Shown here one piece after another: positions 43,688 to 51,692 of a stretch of DNA of 64,000 nucleotides. Source of the DNA: Rhizobium chutanense. GTDB taxonomy: Bacteria > Pseudomonadota > Alphaproteobacteria > Rhizobiales > Rhizobiaceae. The stretch covers positions 1-64,000 of the forward strand of contig NZ_NWSV01000002.1 in NCBI RefSeq assembly GCF_002531935.1, given 5' to 3'. The number at the start of each line of letters is the position of its first letter. The stretch's first letter is position 1. A program made the position numbers and the translations under genes. The notes beneath the pieces were generated by a model. It was not told where the DNA came from. It made no database searches and saw only the letters and a list, made by a program, of their open reading frames with translations.

Positions 43688-44380
43688 ATGCCAGACGGTT
43701 CCAAACGCCTGTTTGCTACCGCCGGTATTGCGTCGGAGGCCCGGTCGAAATACCGGTTTCTGCCTTCGGCCGCGCTGCCGCCGGATCTGCCAGACGGTCC
43801 CGTGCCCATTGCCGATATGGCTAACGCATTCGGCGTTACGCACAGGACACTGCATTTTTACGAAGAAAAAGGGTTGATTTCGGCCAATCGTATCGGCCTC
43901 ATGCGGGTCTACGGCCAGGATGACGTGATGCGCATGGCGGTCATCACCGTCTGTCGCGAGACGGGCATGCCGATTGCCGTCATCCAGGAACTGATGGACG
44001 AGCTTCGCGGCGCCGATTCGCAGGAATCGGCCGAAGCGATCTTCCGCGAGGCCCTGCAGGCGCGCAAGCGCGAACTGACGGCCGAGATGTCGACACTGCA
44101 CCGCCAGCTCCAGCAGGTCGGCGATCTCCTCGATTTCGACGACAGCATCGAGACGCAGCCGCTCAACGACAATCAGGACAGTTCCAGCCTCACCCCGCGG
44201 GAACTTCGCTGTCTGGAACTGATGGCCGAAGGCTATTCCACCCAGCGCATCGCCCGGGCGCTCGACCTGAAGCATGACGAGACCAGGGATCTCGAAGCCG
44301 GAATTATCCTGAAATTCCGCGCCAACAACCGCTTCCAGGCGATTGCCAAGGCCGTTCTGCTCGGTGTCGTGCAGGCCTAA
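43688..44380 (+). CDS. MerR-LuxR hybrid transcriptional regulator
   Basis: A 230-residue regulator with two DNA-binding domains. Residues about 39-105 form a MerR-type winged helix (VPIADMANAFGVTHRTLHFYEEKGLIS, YGQDDVMRMAVITVCRETG), followed by a coiled-coil stretch to about 150 (ALQARKRELTAEMSTLHRQLQQVG). Residues about 168-222 form a LuxR/GerE-type helix-turn-helix (LTPRELRCLELMAEGYSTQRIARALDL). The N-terminal 38 residues are unrelated to MerR. No metal-binding Cys pattern is present. ATG 43688 has GGAGGG upstream. I know no characterised protein with this order of domains. Confidence 0.82.
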   Translation: MPDGSKRLFATAGIASEARSKYRFLPSAALPPDLPDGPVPIADMANAFGVTHRTLHFYEEKGLISANRIGLMRVYGQDDVMRMAVITVCRETGMPIAVIQELMDELRGADSQESAEAIFREALQARKRELTAEMSTLHRQLQQVGDLLDFDDSIETQPLNDNQDSSSLTPRELRCLELMAEGYSTQRIARALDLKHDETRDLEAGIILKFRANNRFQAIAKAVLLGVVQA

Positions 44381-44431
44381 AGCACGAACCACGCCCCGAC
44401 GGCCGCCACCGTCGCTTCCCCGCCAATCCGC

Positions 44432-45559
44432 TCAGCGAACGATCGTCAGCGTCTCCGCCGCACGCGTGATCGCGGTATAGAGCCACCGTTCCCGCGTGTC
44501 GCGAAAGGCCCAGCTCTCGTCGAACAGCACGACGTCGTCCCACTGGGAACCCTGCGCCTTGTGAACGGTGAGCGCATAGCCGTAGTCGAACTCGTCGTAG
44601 CGCTTGCGGGTATTCCACGGGATCTCGCCTTCGACATCCTCGAAGGCCTGCTTCAACAGCTTGATCTTCGCCGCCCCGCGATCCATGTCGTCATCCTCGG
44701 GACGGACCAGCAGATTGATGCCGGGCTTCGTCGTTTCCTTGGACGAGGTCATCACCTGCCAGAGCGAGCCGTTGAGCAAGCCCTTGGCCGGATCGTTGCG
44801 GAGGCAGACGAGCTTGTCGCCGGTCTGCGGATAATCGGCATTGAAGCCTTTCAACTCGCGCAGGCGCTGGTTGTAGCGGCGCCGCGTCCGGTTGGTGCCG
44901 ACAAGCACCTGGTCGGCTTTCATCACGAGGTCCTGCGTCACCTCGCTCTTCGAGATCACCTTGGCCGTGCCGTAATCGCCGTACATGATCTCATTGCCTT
45001 CGCGCACCTGCATGGCAAGCTTGATGATCGGATTGTCGCGCGCCTGACGGTGGATATCGGTGAGCAGATAATCCGGGTCCTGGTTGGTGAAGTAACCGCC
45101 GCCGCTGACCGGCGGCAACTGGCCGGGATCGCCGAGCACCAGGATCGGCGTGCCGAAGCTCATCAGGTCCTTGCCGAGCGCCTCGTCCACCATCGAGCAT
45201 TCGTCGACGATGATCAGCGCGGCTTTCGCGACCGGGCTCTGCCGGTTGATCGAAAACATCGGCGCGATCGAAGTCTTGCCGGTTTCCTCGTCCTCCACCG
45301 CTTCTTCGCCGCGCGGCCGGTAGATCAGCGAATGAATGGTTTTGGCGTTGGAGGCGCCGCGCGAGCGCAGCACCTGCGCGGCCTTGCCGGTGAAGGCGGC
45401 AAACAGCACGTCGCCATCGACATTCTCGGCAAAATGCCGGGCAAGCGTGGTCTTGCCCGTTCCGGCATAGCCGAACAGGCGAAAGAGCGGCGAGCGCCCT
45501 TCGTTCAGCCATTTCGAAACAGCCTTGAGGGCTTCGTCTTGTTGCGGCGCAAATTGCAT
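44432..45559 (-). CDS. RecD-like ATP-dependent DNA helicase
   Basis: A 375-residue superfamily 1B helicase, much shorter than RecD or RecD2. Walker A GYAGTGKTT is at 30-38, Walker B is ALIIVDECSMVDEA, motif III GDPGQLPPVSGG, and the C-terminal UvrD-like end has ALTVHKAQGSQWDDVV (motif V) and LYTAITRAAETL (motif VI). No N-terminal RecD-specific domain is present. It probably acts in DNA repair or in processing mobile DNA. The 3' end is convergent with the MerR-LuxR gene. Confidence 0.87.
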   Translation of the reverse strand: MQFAPQQDEALKAVSKWLNEGRSPLFRLFGYAGTGKTTLARHFAENVDGDVLFAAFTGKAAQVLRSRGASNAKTIHSLIYRPRGEEAVEDEETGKTSIAPMFSINRQSPVAKAALIIVDECSMVDEALGKDLMSFGTPILVLGDPGQLPPVSGGGYFTNQDPDYLLTDIHRQARDNPIIKLAMQVREGNEIMYGDYGTAKVISKSEVTQDLVMKADQVLVGTNRTRRRYNQRLRELKGFNADYPQTGDKLVCLRNDPAKGLLNGSLWQVMTSSKETTKPGINLLVRPEDDDMDRGAAKIKLLKQAFEDVEGEIPWNTRKRYDEFDYGYALTVHKAQGSQWDDVVLFDESWAFRDTRERWLYTAITRAAETLTIVR

Positions 45560-45641
45560 GATCAGACGACTTGGCAGGATTCGCCTGACTTAGGCAAGGC
45601 GGAAACTGATGCGGCAGGGCCATGGCGGCAGATCCCTGCAC

Positions 45642-46568
45642 TCATCCATTCCAGCCCGGGTCCGCGCCGCTTGCGCACATGGACGGGTCCTGCGCCATCG
45701 CATCTATCAGAAAATCCAGAACCGTTTTGACGCGCAGCGGCATATTGCGCCGCGAGGGATAGACGACGGTGACCGGCAGCCGGCTCGGCTGGAAATCCTC
45801 CATCACCGGGATCAGTCGACCGGCGGCGATGTCGGGCATTGCGACGATGTGGGAGAGCACCGCAAGCCCCGCGCCGGCAAGAGTGGCCCGGTGAATGGCG
45901 ACGGCGTTGCAGGCCGTCAACCGCGGCGAGATCCGGACGGTTATGTCTTCCGAGCCGTTCGAGAAGGACCATATGTTGGCCTCGCCTGCCCTGCTATAGC
46001 ACAGGCATTCATGGTCCTTGATGTCCTTCGGTGCGCGCGGCGCCGCCCTGCGGGCGAGATAGGCGGGAGATGCGACGAGGAATGCCGTCGTCCAGCCGAT
46101 CCGCCGGCAGACCAGGCTGCTGTCGGCGACCGGGCCAAGGCACACTTCGAGATCGAGGCGCTCCTCGATCATATCCGAGCTCTGCTCCCTGAAAAGCAGC
46201 TCAATGGAGAGCTTCGGATGGGCGGCGAGAAGATCACCCAGCCGCTCGCTCAGATAGAGACCGAGTGGAGCCGGAACGCTGAGCCTGACCTTGCCTGAAG
46301 CGATCGCTGCATCCGATCCGGCAGCATCGCCGAGTTCCTCCACCGCCTCGAGAATCCTCAGCGCCATCGGCAGCATCCGTTCCCCCTCCGCCGTCAGCGA
46401 CAGGCCGCTCGTCGTGCGATGCAGGAGGCGCGTGTTGAAATGGCCTTCCAGCGCCGCGACCTGCCGCGAGACCGCCGGCTGGGTCACGTCGAGATCGTGC
46501 GCGGCGGCTGAAAACGAGCCCGTCTCCACGACGCGCTGGAAAGTCCGCAATGTCGAAACGATATCCAT
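45642..46568 (-). CDS. LysR-family regulator
   Basis: A 308-residue regulator. Helix-turn-helix near residues 18-37 (FSAAAHDLDVTQPAVSRQVA), then a substrate-binding-fold domain (VRLSVPAPLGLYLSERLGDLLAAHPKLSIELLF). Members of this LysR cluster often control oxidoreductases or efflux genes. It is divergent from the AhpD-like gene, but the operators next to that gene look like Rrf2 sites, so which regulator acts there is not settled. Confidence 0.87.
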   Translation of the reverse strand: MDIVSTLRTFQRVVETGSFSAAAHDLDVTQPAVSRQVAALEGHFNTRLLHRTTSGLSLTAEGERMLPMALRILEAVEELGDAAGSDAAIASGKVRLSVPAPLGLYLSERLGDLLAAHPKLSIELLFREQSSDMIEERLDLEVCLGPVADSSLVCRRIGWTTAFLVASPAYLARRAAPRAPKDIKDHECLCYSRAGEANIWSFSNGSEDITVRISPRLTACNAVAIHRATLAGAGLAVLSHIVAMPDIAAGRLIPVMEDFQPSRLPVTVVYPSRRNMPLRVKTVLDFLIDAMAQDPSMCASGADPGWNG

Positions 46569-46644
46569 GCCCGCCCCCTCATACTTTTGCGCATAGGCTT
46601 TATGCCGCCAGACTAAGTGAGAATGGCTTTACAGTCCATAAATT

Positions 46645-46682
46645 AAGGATATATTTTATCCATAAGGATATTAAGTATCCTT
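46645..46682. promoter_or_regulatory. Tandem Rrf2-type operators at the AhpD-like gene
   Basis: GGATA-N5-TATCC occurs twice: 46647-46661 and 46666-46680. The second has perfect AAGGATA/TATCCTT arms (46664-46682). An identical dyad is present upstream of the Rrf2 gene at 49814-49828. The tandem sites end 17 bp before the start codon at 46700, where they would block transcription or translation. Confidence 0.65.
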
Positions 46683-46699
46683 AATAAGAGGAGAAAGAC

Positions 46700-47179
46700 A
46701 TGACTCAGCGATTGAACTATGCCCAGCAGTCCCCCGAGCTTTTCAAGAAGTTCATGGAATTCAGCATGGCGCTCCGTAGCAGCGTCATCGACGAGAAGCT
46801 GCAGGCCCTGGTCGAAATCCGCGCCTCGCAGATCAACGGATGCGGCTTTTGCCTCGACATGCATGTGAAGCAGGCAAAGCTCCATGGCGAGAGCGAGCTG
46901 CGGATCTATCACGTCGCCATCTGGCGGGAATCGAACCTGTTCATCCCCCGCGAACGCGCGGCGCTGGCCTGGACCGAAGCCCTGACGAAGCTGCCCGAGG
47001 GCGGTGTTCCCGACGAGATCTATGAGCGGATTCGCGGCCAGCTTTCGGAGAAGGAAATCTCCGACCTGACCTTCGTCGTCATGGCCATCAATGCCTGGAA
47101 CCGCGTCAATGTCGGCTTCAAGACCGTGCCCGGCACGGCCGACAAGGCCTATGGCCTCGATAAGGCAGGCCTGAGCTAA
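46700..47179 (+). CDS. AhpD-like carboxymuconolactone decarboxylase-family protein
   Basis: A 159-residue protein of the AhpD/CMD fold. The redox motif CGFC is at 48-51 with His55 (INGCGFCLDMHVKQAK), matching peroxidase-type members of the family (alkylhydroperoxidase AhpD core). Other segments: FSMALRSSVIDEKLQALVEIRA and SDLTFVVMAINAWNRVNVGF. It probably reduces peroxides or disulfides. The ATG has AGAGGAG upstream, and two Rrf2-type dyads cover the promoter. Next gene, a cupin, follows 96 bp downstream and may be co-regulated. Confidence 0.87.
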   Translation: MTQRLNYAQQSPELFKKFMEFSMALRSSVIDEKLQALVEIRASQINGCGFCLDMHVKQAKLHGESELRIYHVAIWRESNLFIPRERAALAWTEALTKLPEGGVPDEIYERIRGQLSEKEISDLTFVVMAINAWNRVNVGFKTVPGTADKAYGLDKAGLS

Positions 47180-47275
47180 TCCTAGCAATTCATTGAGAAG
47201 ATTCAATTTTGACGCTGCCGCGCCCCGGCAGCGGAGAGAGATCCGTCATGAAAATCGTCAATTATGGAGATTCCG

Positions 47276-47692
47276 ATGATCAGAACATCATTCCTCGCCG
47301 CCGCCCTCGCTTTCCTGGCAGCCACCGGCGCCAGCGCCGATGAGCACAGCAAGGCCGCCAAGGTCACGCTCGTCTACGAGCACGAACTTCCGAACGTGCC
47401 GGGCAAGAGCCTCAAGGGCGTGCTGGTCGAATACGGCCCGGGCGGCTTCTCGGACGGCCATACCCACCCTGACTCAGCCTTCATCTACGCCACCGTGCTC
47501 GAAGGATCGATCCGCAGCCAGGTCAATGACGGTCCGGTCAAGGTCTATCAGGCAGGAGAGAGCTTCTCGGAAATGCCGGGCGACCGCCACGGCGTCAGCG
47601 CCAACGGCAGCAAGACCAAGCCAGCCCGCCTGCTCGCCGTCTTCGTGGTCGACACCAATCAGAAGGAACTGACCTTCCCGCTGCAGAACTGA
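47276..47692 (+). CDS. Secreted cupin-domain protein
   Basis: A 138-residue exported protein with a signal peptide (IRTSFLAAALAFLAATGASA) and a single cupin barrel: SDGHTHPDSAFIYATVLEGSI carries the His-x-His metal motif, and GESFSEMPGDRHGVSAN the second motif with Glu and His. The metal and reaction are unknown; such small periplasmic cupins often accompany redox or stress genes. ATG 47276 has GGAG 6 bases upstream; ATG 47264 in frame is possible. It follows the AhpD-like gene on the same strand. Confidence 0.82.
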   Translation: MIRTSFLAAALAFLAATGASADEHSKAAKVTLVYEHELPNVPGKSLKGVLVEYGPGGFSDGHTHPDSAFIYATVLEGSIRSQVNDGPVKVYQAGESFSEMPGDRHGVSANGSKTKPARLLAVFVVDTNQKELTFPLQN

Positions 47693-47787
47693 CGCTCCGC
47701 CGATCGTCGCCCGCGCAAAACCCGCCGCTTGCGCGGGTGGCCGACATGCTCAATCATGTACCGCCCGCCCCTCCCGGAGACTGAGAG

Positions 47788-49269
47788 ATGATCTACGATG
47801 CGCTCTTCGGTAAGCCGTTGATTTCCCTCATCGTGGTCGGCTTTGCCGGCATCCTCGTCTGGTACTTCCTGTCCAGCCAGCGGCCGACGACGCGGCTGGT
47901 GGTGCAGATCCTCTTCTTTGCCGTGATGACGCTGATCCTCGTCGGCAGCGGCATGGAGCCCCACCGCTTTCAGGGCTATCAGTCCGAAGACCCGCAGGCC
48001 CTGCTCGTCGTTCTCGCCAAATCGCTCTGGTGGGTCCACCTGGCATGGGCCGTCATCGGTTTCATCAGGCTGTATCTGGTGCTGGAGGGCAGCCCCCGGG
48101 AAGCCCGCCTGCTCCAGGATCTCGTGATCGGCGTCGTCTATATCGGCATGGCGCTCTCGATCCTCGCCTTCGTCTTCGGCGTACCGATCGGCACCCTCGT
48201 CGCCACCTCGGGCATAATCGCCATCATCCTCGGTCTGGCGCTGCAGAACACCCTCGCCGACGTCTTCTCCGGCATCGCTCTGACGCTCGGCCGGCCCTAT
48301 GTCATCGGCGACTGGATCCTGTTGAGCGACGGGACGGAAGGGCGCATCGTCGAAAGCAACTGGCGCGCGACGCACATCCTGACCAGCGCCAATAATGTCG
48401 TCGTCCTGCCGAACAGTTTCCTGGCGAAACTCGGCTTGACCAATGTCAGCCGGCCGGACGAGACGCATTTGCTGATCCTCACCATCCGCATCGCGCCCAC
48501 TCGGATGCCGGCATCGATCCGCCAGGTCATGCTCTCCGCGCTCACGAGCTGCAATTCCATCGTGCGCGAACCACCGCCGGTCGTCGCATTGAAGGGGCTG
48601 GATGCCACCGCGCTCGAAGTCGAGCTGCAGTTTCGGGTGATGAGCCCCAGCCAGCGCGTTCCGGCGCGAAACGAGGTCCTCGATCTCGTCTACCGCCATT
48701 GCAAATCCGCCGGCCTGATTCTTGCCGTTCCTCCCGCGGCCAATATCCTGACCGCCGACCTGCCGACGGAAGAAAACGCCAGGCCCCCGAGCGTAACGCC
48801 GCTTGCGCTGATCGAAGCCATTCCGGTCTTTGCGACACTGACATCCGATGAAAAGCAGAAGCTCGCCGAGACCACCACTGTCCGGCATTTCCGCAAGGGC
48901 GATGTGATCGTGCGGGAGGGCGAAATGCTGCCCTCGCTGATGATGGTGCGCGCCGGCATCATCGTGGCGCAGTGCGAGGGCGAAGAGCGCGGGCGGTTTG
49001 CGCCGGGCGATTTTTTCGGCGAGACCGGCCTGCTCGCCGGCATGCAGGAGATCTGCACCCTGGAGGCCCTGACCCCGGTGACGGCCTATGAAATCGACCA
49101 GAAGACCTTTGGGCCGCTGCTCACCGAACGCCCCGCCTTGGCCGAAGAGATCGCCGGAGCCCTCGCCGGCCGCGCCGAACGCTTTCGCGACGGCGCAGCC
49201 CGGCCCCCGGAACAGGCCCACAACGTGCACGCCATCCTGAAGACCATCAAGACCATTTTCAGGGCGTAA
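47788..49269 (+). CDS. MscS-type mechanosensitive channel with cNMP-binding domain
   Basis: A 493-residue membrane protein. N-terminal hydrophobic segments (about 8-26, 38-55, 74-92 and beyond) lead to the MscS pore helix and beta domain (GIIAIILGLALQNTLADVFSG, GDWILLSDGTEGRIVESNWRATHI). Residues about 340-470 form a cyclic nucleotide-binding fold (RHFRKGDVIVREGEMLPSLMMV, GDFFGETGLLAG). The Arg that normally contacts the cyclic phosphate (RxA) is replaced in QEICTLEAL, so nucleotide binding is doubtful. Probable osmotic release channel gated or tuned by the extra domain. Confidence 0.86.
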   Translation: MIYDALFGKPLISLIVVGFAGILVWYFLSSQRPTTRLVVQILFFAVMTLILVGSGMEPHRFQGYQSEDPQALLVVLAKSLWWVHLAWAVIGFIRLYLVLEGSPREARLLQDLVIGVVYIGMALSILAFVFGVPIGTLVATSGIIAIILGLALQNTLADVFSGIALTLGRPYVIGDWILLSDGTEGRIVESNWRATHILTSANNVVVLPNSFLAKLGLTNVSRPDETHLLILTIRIAPTRMPASIRQVMLSALTSCNSIVREPPPVVALKGLDATALEVELQFRVMSPSQRVPARNEVLDLVYRHCKSAGLILAVPPAANILTADLPTEENARPPSVTPLALIEAIPVFATLTSDEKQKLAETTTVRHFRKGDVIVREGEMLPSLMMVRAGIIVAQCEGEERGRFAPGDFFGETGLLAGMQEICTLEALTPVTAYEIDQKTFGPLLTERPALAEEIAGALAGRAERFRDGAARPPEQAHNVHAILKTIKTIFRA

Positions 49270-49285
49270 AAATCCGCATCCCCTC

Positions 49286-49774
49286 TCAGCCGGCGCGCTT
49301 CAGCACCCATTCGAAGGTGCTCTGCCAGAGGTCGGGCCGCACCTCCTCGGACAGAATGCCGACAAGATCGGAGAGCCGGACGCGCCTCAGCGTATCGCGC
49401 CAGGCCTCGTCGGCCTCCCACATGATGCGCGCGACCGCGCAAGGCTTGCTGTCGCAATAGCCCGCCGGCCGGCACGGGTTGTTTTCCCGGATGTTCGTGC
49501 AGGTGAAGCTGCGCGCCTTTCCCTCGACCGCCTCGACGATGTCGAGAAAATTGATCTCGGAGGAGGATCTCGCAAGCCTGTAGCCGCCGCTCGGGCCGAG
49601 CGTGGTATCGACGAGAGCGGCTTGGGAAAGGCTTTGCAGTGCCTTGGAGAGATATTCCTTCGGCAGACCATGAAGCTCGGCGAGCGCCTTGGTGGAGAGA
49701 TACCTGCCCTCAGGCAGGCCCGCGAGAATGGCGCAGCAGTGCAGCGCCCACTCGACCTGGCTTTTCAGGATCAT
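49286..49774 (-). CDS. Rrf2-family regulator
   Basis: A 162-residue winged-helix regulator. The N-terminus reads LKSQVEWALHCCAILAGLPEGRYLSTKALAELH, followed by YLSKALQSLSQAALVDTTLGPSGGYRLAR. Four cysteines (C92, C101, C107, C112) lie where IscR, NsrR and RirA hold an iron-sulfur cluster, though with different spacing (8, 5 and 4 residues between). This suggests an iron-sulfur or thiol-based sensor of redox, nitric oxide or iron. A GGATA-N5-TATCC dyad upstream matches two dyads before the AhpD-like gene, its probable target. Confidence 0.86.
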   Translation of the reverse strand: MILKSQVEWALHCCAILAGLPEGRYLSTKALAELHGLPKEYLSKALQSLSQAALVDTTLGPSGGYRLARSSSEINFLDIVEAVEGKARSFTCTNIRENNPCRPAGYCDSKPCAVARIMWEADEAWRDTLRRVRLSDLVGILSEEVRPDLWQSTFEWVLKRAG

Positions 49775-49811
49775 TCAGCAACTCGTAACGGCTGGTTCTG
49801 CGAACGGAATT

Positions 49812-49828
49812 AAGGATATAGAATATCC
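49812..49828. promoter_or_regulatory. Rrf2-type operator upstream of the Rrf2 gene
   Basis: GGATA (49814-49818) and TATCC (49824-49828) with 5 bases between, preceded by AA. It lies about 38 bp before the Rrf2 start and has the same architecture as the tandem sites at 46645-46682. Confidence 0.62.
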
Positions 49829-49904
49829 GCAAAACAGCATGATGTAAATGATCCGCCAAGGCAACCGGCGGCGCTTCCCCTGCGACGACTATTTTCGCTC
49901 CATC

Positions 49905-49933
49905 GGGAATAAAATCGCCTCCCCCCGTGTCTC
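49905..49933 (+). promoter_or_regulatory. Candidate ECF-sigma promoter
   Basis: GGGAATAAA (49905-49913) followed 15 bases later by GTCT (49929-49932) has the form of an ECF-type promoter. It lies about 45 bp before the secreted protein gene that precedes the sigma factor gene, so it may be the sigma factor's own target. Confidence 0.4.
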
Positions 49934-49979
49934 ATCTCCGGTATCGCAGCATTGCGTGCCCAACCCAAGGAGAGACATC

Positions 49980-50360
49980 ATGACATCCGTGAAATTCCTG
50001 TCCGTAACGGCCGCCGCCGCCCTTGCCGCGACCGCTGCTTTCGCAGCCGCTCCCGTCAAGGAAGTCGAATCCGCCAAGGGCAAGGTGCTGGCCGGCGAAA
50101 ACGGGATGACCCTCTACACCTTCAAAAAGGACGCCAAGGGCGTTTCCAACTGCAACGACGATTGCGCCAAGAACTGGCCCCCGCTGATGGCGGCTTCCGG
50201 TGCCAAGGCCGATGGTGCATATTCGATCATCGATCGCAAGGATGGCACGAAGCAATGGGCCAAGGACGGCATGCCGCTTTATTATTGGGTCAAGGACAAG
50301 AAGGCGGGCGACATTACCGGCGACGGCGTCGGCGGCAACTGGGAACTTGCCAAGCCTTGA
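49980..50360 (+). CDS. Secreted COG4315-type repeat protein
   Basis: A 126-residue exported protein. Signal peptide (TSVKFLSVTAAAALAATAAFA) and a mature part with the COG4315 repeat: GKVLAGENGMTLYTFKKDAKG, CNDDCAKNWPPL, then KQWAKDGMPLYYWVKDKKAGDITGDGVGG. Two cysteines lie in the CNDDC motif. Members are secreted or lipid-anchored proteins of unknown role. ATG has AAGGAGAG upstream. The sigma factor gene follows by 34 bp, so the three genes form one unit. Confidence 0.82.
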   Translation: MTSVKFLSVTAAAALAATAAFAAAPVKEVESAKGKVLAGENGMTLYTFKKDAKGVSNCNDDCAKNWPPLMAASGAKADGAYSIIDRKDGTKQWAKDGMPLYYWVKDKKAGDITGDGVGGNWELAKP

Positions 50361-50394
50361 TGGTACAGGCCTCGATCAAAAGAGAACCGCTGGC

Positions 50395-50910
50395 GTGAAA
50401 ACACCCGCACCCGACAGTTTCGAGGGCCAGATCCTGGCCCTCCTGCCCTCGCTCAGGCGCTATTCGCGCAGCCTGACGCGCTCGGATGCCGATGGCGAGG
50501 ACCTGCTCCAGGACTGTGTCGAGAAGATCCTGACGCGCCGCGGCCAGTGGCGCGGCCTCAACCTGCGCGGCTGGGTCCTGACCATCATGACCAATCTCTA
50601 TCGCAACGGCCGGCGCGGCAAGGCGCGCGACGGCCTCGTCGAGCTCGACGCCGCCGACGACATCGCCGCACCCGAACCGCCGGCCGATCCGCTGGAACGC
50701 GCGCGGCTCGACAACGCACTCAACAGCCTTTCGGAGGAGCACCGCGCCGTGCTGATGCTCGTGGTCATCGAGGGATATACCTATGGCGAGGTCGCCACCG
50801 CCCTCGATATCCCGATCGGCACCGTCATGTCCCGCCTGTCGCGCGCCCGCCAGCGCGTCGCCGAGCGACTGAAGGCCGACAACATCATTACGCTTCGGAG
50901 ACCGAAATGA
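50395..50910 (+). CDS. ECF-type RNA polymerase sigma factor
   Basis: A 171-residue group 4 sigma factor. Region 2 includes RSLTRSDADGEDLLQDCVEKIL and LRGWVLTIMTNLYRNGRRG; region 4 is LSEEHRAVLMLVVIEGYTYGEVATALDIPIGTVMSRLSRARQRV. No ATG lies at the right place; GTG 50395 is the likely start because the frame before it is antisense-like and has no homology. It overlaps the anti-sigma gene by 4 bp (ATGA), as usual for sigma/anti-sigma pairs. Confidence 0.86.
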   Translation: MKTPAPDSFEGQILALLPSLRRYSRSLTRSDADGEDLLQDCVEKILTRRGQWRGLNLRGWVLTIMTNLYRNGRRGKARDGLVELDAADDIAAPEPPADPLERARLDNALNSLSEEHRAVLMLVVIEGYTYGEVATALDIPIGTVMSRLSRARQRVAERLKADNIITLRRPK

Positions 50911-51689
50911 ACGAAGCCGACCCGATCGTCACCGAAGCCGATCTCCACGCCTATGCCGATGGCCAACTGTCGGAAAGCTCGCGTGCCCGCATCGAAGCCT
51001 ACCTCGCCGACAATCCCGACGCGGCGACGATGGTCGCCGAATGGCGGGCGCAGAACACGGGCATTCGGTCGCTGTTTTCAGCCTATGAAAAGGCGAAAGA
51101 CACCGACCCCTTGCTCGTCATTCCCCCGCGCGCCGTGTCGTCAGAGCGCAAAGGCTGGGCGATCGCCGCCTCGGCTGTTGTCATCTTCGCGCTCGGCGCC
51201 GTCAGCGGCCATTATGGCCCCTCCTTTCTGGATAAGCCGGAATTGCAGCTTGCCAGCTCCGAAACCCTGCCGAAACAGGCGGAGACGGCGTTTGCCGTCT
51301 ATGCCGCTGAGGTTCGCCATCCCGTCGAGGTCTTCGCCGACGAGGAGGCCCACCTCGCCACCTGGCTCGGCAAGCGCCTGGCAATCCAGAACCTCAAAAT
51401 CCCGAGCCTGCAGCCGCTCGGCTTCAAGCTGGTCGGCGGCCGCCTGCTGCCCGTCGACGGTCGGCCAGGCGCCATGTTCATGTACGAGAACCAGACCGGC
51501 GAACGCCTGACCGTCCTGGTCGGCCGCAACACCGAAAATCGCACGACCAGCTTCCGTTTCGCCTCGTCAGGCAATGTCGAAACCTTCTACTGGATCGACG
51601 GCGAACTCGGTTACGCCGTCACCGGCGAAATCTCCCGCGAGACGCTGCGCGCAGTGGCCGAGGAATGCTACCGGCAGTTCCCGTCATGA
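50907..51689 (+). CDS. Transmembrane anti-sigma factor
   Basis: A 260-residue membrane protein. The cytosolic part (TEADLHAYADGQLSESSRARIEAYLADNP) is the anti-sigma pattern lacking the zinc Cys/His set. A single transmembrane segment follows (about 86-106, WAIAASAVVIFALGAVSGHYG), then a periplasmic domain (VFADEEAHLATWLGKRLAIQ, LQPLGFKLVGGRLLP) that could sense the signal. It should hold the ECF sigma factor inactive at the membrane. Start overlaps the sigma stop. Confidence 0.85.
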   Translation: MNEADPIVTEADLHAYADGQLSESSRARIEAYLADNPDAATMVAEWRAQNTGIRSLFSAYEKAKDTDPLLVIPPRAVSSERKGWAIAASAVVIFALGAVSGHYGPSFLDKPELQLASSETLPKQAETAFAVYAAEVRHPVEVFADEEAHLATWLGKRLAIQNLKIPSLQPLGFKLVGGRLLPVDGRPGAMFMYENQTGERLTVLVGRNTENRTTSFRFASSGNVETFYWIDGELGYAVTGEISRETLRAVAEECYRQFPS

Positions 51690-51692
51690 GGC

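Noticed and set aside
47659..49230. Leftward open frame of 523 codons
   Set aside because: Antisense to the MscS-cNMP gene, which shows clear channel and nucleotide-domain motifs; the frame itself is low-complexity.
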